Below are positions 50,725-54,328 of a DNA stretch of 54,328 nt, piece by piece. Under the pieces are notes generated by a model. That model had not been told where the DNA came from. It saw only the letters and a list, made by a program, of their open reading frames with translations, and did not search any database. The translations under genes and the position numbers were made by a program. Source of the stretch: Desulfurococcales archaeon (GTDB taxonomy: Archaea; Thermoproteota; Thermoprotei_A; Sulfolobales; Fervidicoccaceae). Within the stretch, counting starts at the first letter, position 1. Each line of letters starts with the position of its first letter. The DNA is taken from the NCBI GenBank assembly GCA_009904015.1, contig WYEQ01000021.1, forward strand, positions 1 to 54,328. The letters run 5' to 3'.

Positions 50725-52003
50725 GACGGTTATTGTTAGGTCTACTCCTCTGCCTAGAAAACTATTCAGGGTCTTCGTGGAGCTTGAGGGGATGTACAGG
50801 AATATGGTTGAGCAGCTAGTACTATATGCGGTGAGGACTGGAGTAATCAGCTTTACGAGGCTTAAAGCGCTGAAGTACAGGGAGTTAAGGTCTCAGTACC
50901 CACAGTTACCATCGCATTACGCATACACCACGTGCCAGGATGCATCTACGAGAGCCAAGAGCTTTCTGAGGGTGAAGAAAGAGGGTCTGGCGAAAAGGGG
51001 TTATCCGGAAGTTAATAGGGTCTCAATATGGCTGGACGACCATCTGTGGAGAATGAAAAGCTTAACAAGCATTGAAATTGCTACTCACAAGGGCTGGGTT
51101 GTTATTGAGTTAGAGCTTCACAAGCTATTCTGGAAGTATATGAATAGTGAGTGGAGAGTAGCCTCAGAGGCTAAGATTAAGCTAAATAAGTGGGAAAGGC
51201 GACTAGTCATCTACTTGGTATTCAAGAAGATTGTTGAGGCATATAGACCTAGAGGCTTCATTAGTGTCGATGTTAATGAGAATCACGCGGCTGTACTGGT
51301 TGATGGCAAGGCGTACCTCTTCAAGACCGACTTTAGAGACATAATCTTAGGCTACTACTATCGTAGGAAGAGAATTCAGGAGAAGTACGATAAGTTCTAT
51401 GGTGCCAGCTGCAGGGTTAAGAAGAAAGTCCTTGAGGGGCTTAAAGAGAGGGAGAGGAAGAGCAACTTGAAGTGGAAGCTGGCGAACATTGTTGTCAGGA
51501 TCGCAGTGGATAAGCAATACACTATAGTCTTAGAGAGACTTGGTAAAAATCCAGCTAAGGAGATGGTCAATCATTTCAGAGACGACCAGCTCAGGTACAG
51601 GATATACCAGGCATCATTCAAGGGTGTTCAGAGGGCTGTCGAGGAGAAGGCCAGAGAGCATGGAGTTCCAGTAGTTTACGCAGACCCAAGGAATACGTCT
51701 AGGATGTGTCCAATTCATAGCTCTTTAATTGTTTACGAGAATGATAGCAGAGTTGGCAGGTGCTCCAGGGGCGGAGAGCTATGGCATAGAGACGTAGTTG
51801 CATGCTATAACCTGCTCCTCAGAGCCCGCCTAGGCAATGGGAGCAATGCTCCAAGCCTGGGCGGGTTGAAAGTAGATGGGAGCCCCGTGCCGTTGGGCTC
51901 AACAGCCACTTATGAACCCACAGAGATATCAAGGTCTCTGTGGGCGAGGTGGAAGTCCCTAGATGCAACTAACAAAAATAAATCAATGAGAATAAGCATC
52001 TAG
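50708..52003 (+). CDS. tnpB: TnpB, RNA-guided nuclease of the IS607 element
   Basis: The split RuvC domain shows Asp in FISVDVNENHAAV, Glu in YTIVLERLGK and Asp in LWHRDVVACYNLL, so catalytic residues are present. The zinc-finger region reads SRMCPIHSSLIVYE and VGRCSRGGELWHRD. The usual four cysteines are replaced by Cys/His and then Cys/Gly, so a standard zinc site is incomplete. The start is GTG inside tnpA. The last 40 or so codons overlap the predicted guide-RNA hairpins. The length of 431 residues is normal for crenarchaeal TnpB. Confidence 0.92.
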   Translation: MNEVARTVIVRSTPLPRKLFRVFVELEGMYRNMVEQLVLYAVRTGVISFTRLKALKYRELRSQYPQLPSHYAYTTCQDASTRAKSFLRVKKEGLAKRGYPEVNRVSIWLDDHLWRMKSLTSIEIATHKGWVVIELELHKLFWKYMNSEWRVASEAKIKLNKWERRLVIYLVFKKIVEAYRPRGFISVDVNENHAAVLVDGKAYLFKTDFRDIILGYYYRRKRIQEKYDKFYGASCRVKKKVLEGLKERERKSNLKWKLANIVVRIAVDKQYTIVLERLGKNPAKEMVNHFRDDQLRYRIYQASFKGVQRAVEEKAREHGVPVVYADPRNTSRMCPIHSSLIVYENDSRVGRCSRGGELWHRDVVACYNLLLRARLGNGSNAPSLGGLKVDGSPVPLGSTATYEPTEISRSLWARWKSLDATNKNKSMRISI

Positions 52004-52007
52004 GGAC
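51917..52007 (+). ncRNA. Candidate omega-RNA (reRNA) scaffold at the 3' end of tnpB
   Basis: Two perfect hairpins lie in the last 90 bases of the element. One has a 10-bp stem, CCCACAGAGA with TCTCTGTGGG around an 8-base loop (51917-51944). The other has a 12-bp stem, GTCCCTAGATGC with GCATCTAGGGAC around 29 bases (51955-51966 and 51996-52007). TnpB guide RNAs come from exactly this position, with the guide read from sequence beyond the right edge. The second stem straddles the inferred edge by a few bases. Confidence 0.5.
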
Positions 52008-52113
52008 AAACGGAGTCTATGGCCCAGAAAAATTCAGTGAATATATAAAACTAAAGGAGCAAGCATTAATAGAAAGTCATAGAGCCGGTAGAAAAAGCGA
52101 TAAGCGCTCCTGA
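52003..52113 (+). pseudogene. Right part of the gene interrupted by IS607
   Basis: Immediately after the element an open stretch reads GTNGVYGPEKFSEYIKLKEQ, then ALIESHRAGRKSDKRS and TGA. It has no start and makes sense only as the C-terminus of the frame ending LVDD at 50015. Beyond the TGA, the bases up to 52227 show no gene. Confidence 0.55.
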
Positions 52114-52227
52114 AAATGTTGTTTAGGTCTCAGCATCTTGATTGCCCCTTTTCGGCAAAAACTAAATAATCCTAACTCTTTTATCAAGAAAAAGTGAAGT
52201 TTACAAGGAATACTTTGTGGTCATATT

Positions 52228-53118
52228 ATGAGTAATGATGAGTTGACTGATCACCTTAGAATTAGAGAGGCTAGGCTTAGCGATATCGAGCATATCTTCA
52301 GGATACAGCAGGAGTCATTGTGGGTAGACAAAGAAGATAAGGATTGGCTATTAGCCTTCATTAAGATTAAATCGAGAAGAAGACTTGTGTTGGTAGCCGA
52401 GAAGATGCCTGAGGGCATAACTGTTGGTTTTCTAAGCGCTTATAAGTACAGAGACACAGCATACATCGATGTCATAGCGATAAGCAAGGATTACAGAGGC
52501 AAAGGCGTAGGTAGCTTGCTTCTGGATAAAGCTGAGGAAAAGCTCAGGGAAAAAGGCGTTAAAACCGTGAGTCTAAGCGTGAAAAAAGAAAACACAAAAG
52601 CCCTTGACTTCTATCTTCGTAAGGATTACTATATATCAAAGGTTGTACTTGTTTTGGAAGCAAAAGCGAGCATGCTTCCCTGTCATGGGCTTTCAAGCGA
52701 ATATACTGTTAGGGTAACAAGCCCTGCGAGAATAAGGAGGAACACGCTTAGAAGAGCAACGTGGTGGAGCACTCTTATTGAGCCTGTGGACAGGCTCATT
52801 TATAGGAAGATGTATAAAAAAGGAGAAGCAGTGGTTGTACTGAAAAAGAAGCGAATAAAGGGATTCGCTGAATATAGCCTAGACAGCATTGTTGACGTCG
52901 ACAACATCGCTATTTCATCCTACCTGGATACAGAGACATTAAGAATATTGGTGTGTAAGTTAGCTGAAATTGGATCAGCGAAGAATATTAACTTGATACG
53001 GATATACGTGGACTCCTCGAAGACGATGATTATAAAAGAGCTAGAAAACCTTGGCTTCAGGGTTGTCGACGCGGAGTTCCTGTTGGAGAAAGAGCTTGTA
53101 AACGAGAACGAAGAATAG
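52228..53118 (+). CDS. GNAT family N-acetyltransferase, probably two-domain
   Basis: The N-terminal half is a complete GNAT domain: LRIREARLSDIEHIFRIQQE, then VIAISKDYRGKGVGSLLL with the acetyl-CoA motif (RGKGVGS), and KENTKALDFYLRKDYYIS. The C-terminal half, from about residue 155, has a similar strand and helix order (VDNIAISSYLDTETLRIL, INLIRIYVDSSKTMIIKEL) but no pyrophosphate-binding loop, suggesting a degenerate second GNAT fold. The substrate is unknown. The gene lies just beyond the interrupted gene. Confidence 0.85.
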   Translation: MSNDELTDHLRIREARLSDIEHIFRIQQESLWVDKEDKDWLLAFIKIKSRRRLVLVAEKMPEGITVGFLSAYKYRDTAYIDVIAISKDYRGKGVGSLLLDKAEEKLREKGVKTVSLSVKKENTKALDFYLRKDYYISKVVLVLEAKASMLPCHGLSSEYTVRVTSPARIRRNTLRRATWWSTLIEPVDRLIYRKMYKKGEAVVVLKKKRIKGFAEYSLDSIVDVDNIAISSYLDTETLRILVCKLAEIGSAKNINLIRIYVDSSKTMIIKELENLGFRVVDAEFLLEKELVNENEE

Positions 53119-53130
53119 CAATGTTCATTT

Positions 53131-53163
53131 CCTCCATAAATAGCGAGGCTTTTAGTTGTAAAC
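53131..53163 (-). repeat. Decayed TnpB-type insertion-sequence end (copy 4)
   Basis: On the minus strand GTTTACAACTAAAAGCCTCG matches the outer half of the 49397-49440 copy. The hairpin half has degenerated to CTATTTATGGAGG. The 218-base gap before tdk holds nothing else apart from TATA-like sequence near 53293. Confidence 0.6.
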
Positions 53164-53337
53164 TTAGCTTTATAAGAAAAGCATGGTAGTCACGAGTTTT
53201 CACCCATAAAGACGCGGTGGTTTACAAATATCAATTTTTTGGCTTAAGTCTCTGTAAGATGTTTAAGGCTAACATGCTTCTTGGTAAAATTAAAGTTATA
53301 TTTTAATTCCAGCGTAGATGTTTCAAGGAGGTAAGTC

Positions 53338-53889
53338 ATGGTTCTAATCGTTATTGTTGGCCCCATGTTCTCTGGCAAGACAACCGAGCTTATAAGGCTT
53401 GTTGAGAGGCAGGTGATAGCTGGGAGAAAAGCTATCGTTATAAAGCCCAGTATTGATGATAGATACCACTCATCAAAGGTCATGAGCCACAGCGGTTGGT
53501 CATGGGAGGCTGTTCAGATACCGATAGATAAGGTTGACGAGATACCGAGGCTTGCTGAGAAGTACAAGGTATTAGCTATCGATGAGGTCCAGTTCTTCGT
53601 GCCTAGCTTAGCTGAGATACTTAATGAGTTAGCCAATGAAAAAATAGTGATAGCTGCGGGGTTAAACCTTGACTTCAAGGGTGTCCCGTTCGAGACAACA
53701 ATGAAAATAATGGCTTACGCCGATAAGGTAATATCGCTAACAGCTGTATGCAAGGTATGCGGTAGACCAGCCACGAGAAGCCAGAGATTAGTAAATGGAA
53801 AACCTGCTCCGCGTGATAGTCCCAGAATATTGATAGGAGGAGCCGAATCATACGAGGCAAGATGCAGAAAACACCACATTGTTCCCTAG
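53338..53889 (+). CDS. tdk: Thymidine kinase
   Basis: A type II thymidine kinase: P-loop VGPMFSGKTTELIR, Walker B VLAIDEVQFF, thymidine-binding lasso region IVIAAGLNLDFKGVPFE, and a structural zinc site with CKVCGRPA and ARCRKHH. The length of 183 residues is normal. It phosphorylates thymidine in the salvage pathway. A strong AAGGAGGT lies just before the ATG, and TATATTTTAA about 45 bases upstream is a likely TATA element. Confidence 0.95.
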   Translation: MVLIVIVGPMFSGKTTELIRLVERQVIAGRKAIVIKPSIDDRYHSSKVMSHSGWSWEAVQIPIDKVDEIPRLAEKYKVLAIDEVQFFVPSLAEILNELANEKIVIAAGLNLDFKGVPFETTMKIMAYADKVISLTAVCKVCGRPATRSQRLVNGKPAPRDSPRILIGGAESYEARCRKHHIVP

Positions 53890-54016
53890 AACCCAGAACT
53901 TAGGTTCCATTCCCTAACAAGAGTTAACAAAGTTACTATGATAGCTTATTTAACGAAGATTTTCTATTACCAATAGCAAAAACTTTAAGCTAGCAAACCT
54001 AAATCACTACTATTGG

Positions 54017-54071
54017 ATGATCGATGTAGCCTGCACTGAGCATCAGCGATGAGGAGGCCTTCGATAAGTGA
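54017..54071 (+). ncRNA. Possible C/D box sRNA
   Basis: Boxes in order: C-like ATGATCG (54017-54023), D' CTGA (54036-54039), C' GCGATGA (54046-54052) and D-like GTGA (54068-54071). The first guide is 12 bases and the D'-C' spacer six bases, as in archaeal guides; two boxes are off consensus. A TATA-like ACTTTAAG about 26-30 bases before the C box supports independent transcription. Weaker than the candidate at 22297. Confidence 0.4.
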
Positions 54072-54082
54072 CATTAGCTTAT

Positions 54083-54328
54083 CTATGAGCTGGCTATTTT
54101 AACTAGCTTGTTCGCTACATCAACCGCATCCTTTCCAACAATAAATATCAATGGCTCTTTCCCGTGTTCCCCGTAGTCAATGATAGCGTCTGGCACCCTC
54201 GAGTTGTTCTTGGCTATAGCAGTTCTGACCCCCCACACCGTTGTCATTCCCTCCGTTCTTTTTACTTCCGGAGGCTCCTCTCTTCTATCAAAGCTTGATA
54301 AGCTAAATCCTAGTATAAGTATTTTATC
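54083..54328 (-). CDS. Partial conserved hypothetical protein (C-terminal 81 residues)
   Basis: An open frame runs from the window edge on the minus strand to a TAG at 54083. It contains MTTVWGVRTAIAKNNSRVPD, then AIIDYGEHGKEPLIFIVG and KDAVDVANKLVKIASS. The well-ordered strand-helix pattern and conserved-looking GEHGKEP suggest a real archaeal protein, but I cannot name the family. The N-terminus lies outside the window. Confidence 0.65.
   Translation of the reverse strand, partial: DKILILGFSLSSFDRREEPPEVKRTEGMTTVWGVRTAIAKNNSRVPDAIIDYGEHGKEPLIFIVGKDAVDVANKLVKIASS

Larger units (their letters stand above)
50016..52003 (+). mobile_element. IS607-family insertion sequence
   Basis: A complete element of about 1.99 kb encodes a serine recombinase and TnpB in the order and overlap typical of IS607. 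The left edge is placed where host reading stops (GTT GAT GAT then TAGGGG). The right edge is placed at the tnpB stop, where GGGACAAACGG resumes the host frame. IS607 elements have no terminal inverted repeats and insert at short GG-type sites without a duplication, consistent with what is seen. The exact edge could shift by a base or two within the G runs. Confidence 0.8.

Noticed and set aside
49647-52131. Shared 12-base word GTTGTTTAGGTC near 49649 and 52120, flanking the IS607 region.
   Set aside because: Too short to be meaningful and not located at the inferred element edges.
1-54328. CRISPR arrays, cas genes, rRNA genes or a replication origin.
   Set aside because: No regularly spaced direct repeats, no Cas or Cdc6/Orc1 motifs and no rRNA sequence were recognised on either strand.

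Overview
The window looks like part of a chromosome from a thermophilic crenarchaeon (Thermoproteota), most plausibly Desulfurococcales. The evidence is archaeal-type PEP carboxylase, a FAU-1 ribonuclease, UPF0147, crenarchaeal-style TnpB, class III prepilins, TATA-box promoters placed close to GTG/TTG starts, low GC and a sulfur/peptide-type anaerobic gene set. The order-level placement is an inference without a search.

Layout. 0-6.2 kb holds housekeeping genes: a radical SAM enzyme, Sua5, tRNA-Leu, PEP carboxylase, FAU-1 and UPF0147. 6.3-10.3 kb is scarred: an ion transporter broken by a frameshift and a nonsense codon, a tRNA-Ile overlapped in antisense by a dihydropteroate-synthase-like gene, and a tail-to-tail pair of truncated genes (alpha/beta hydrolase and thiolase). 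10.3-17.6 kb has a DUF1028 hydrolase facing a dipeptide/oligopeptide ABC operon that continues into a two-piece lipoate ligase. 17.6-23.5 kb is a redox/repair neighbourhood: an OGG-like glycosylase, a radical SAM protein, a molybdopterin-binding protein and CoA-disulfide reductase in one operon, then DPS-like ferritin, a C/D box sRNA, and peroxiredoxin divergent from an Lrp regulator. 23.6-28.5 kb has MFS, methyltransferase and RpiB genes and a phosphate transport pair (Pit plus DUF47), in which both genes are frameshifted.

28.5-41.8 kb is the most distinctive region, a surface-appendage locus. It contains a 1051-residue secreted protein with PEGA-like repeats, a type IV pilus ATPase, a double-domain membrane platform and a small pilin. 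A facing operon encodes four secreted prepilin-like proteins, three of them giants of 500-565 residues sharing C-terminal modules. The gap between the two arms holds a decayed fifth paralogue.

42-47.3 kb encodes an electron-transfer-flavoprotein system (FixABCX) with an acyl-CoA dehydrogenase. 47.3-49.2 kb has a membrane protein and a Tat-exported protein with two haem-c motifs. 49.4-52.1 kb is an insertion-sequence graveyard. It has solo TnpB-type ends, two TnpB tail remnants and a complete IS607-type element (serine recombinase plus TnpB, with candidate omega-RNA hairpins) inserted in a gene whose two halves can be rejoined in frame. The window ends with a GNAT protein, thymidine kinase, a second candidate C/D box sRNA and a partial unknown gene. 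No CRISPR array or rRNA was seen.

The recurring theme is gene decay. Beyond the IS region there are at least six disrupted loci. Sequencing error could explain single indels, but not the truncation junction, the decayed paralogue or the double lesions.
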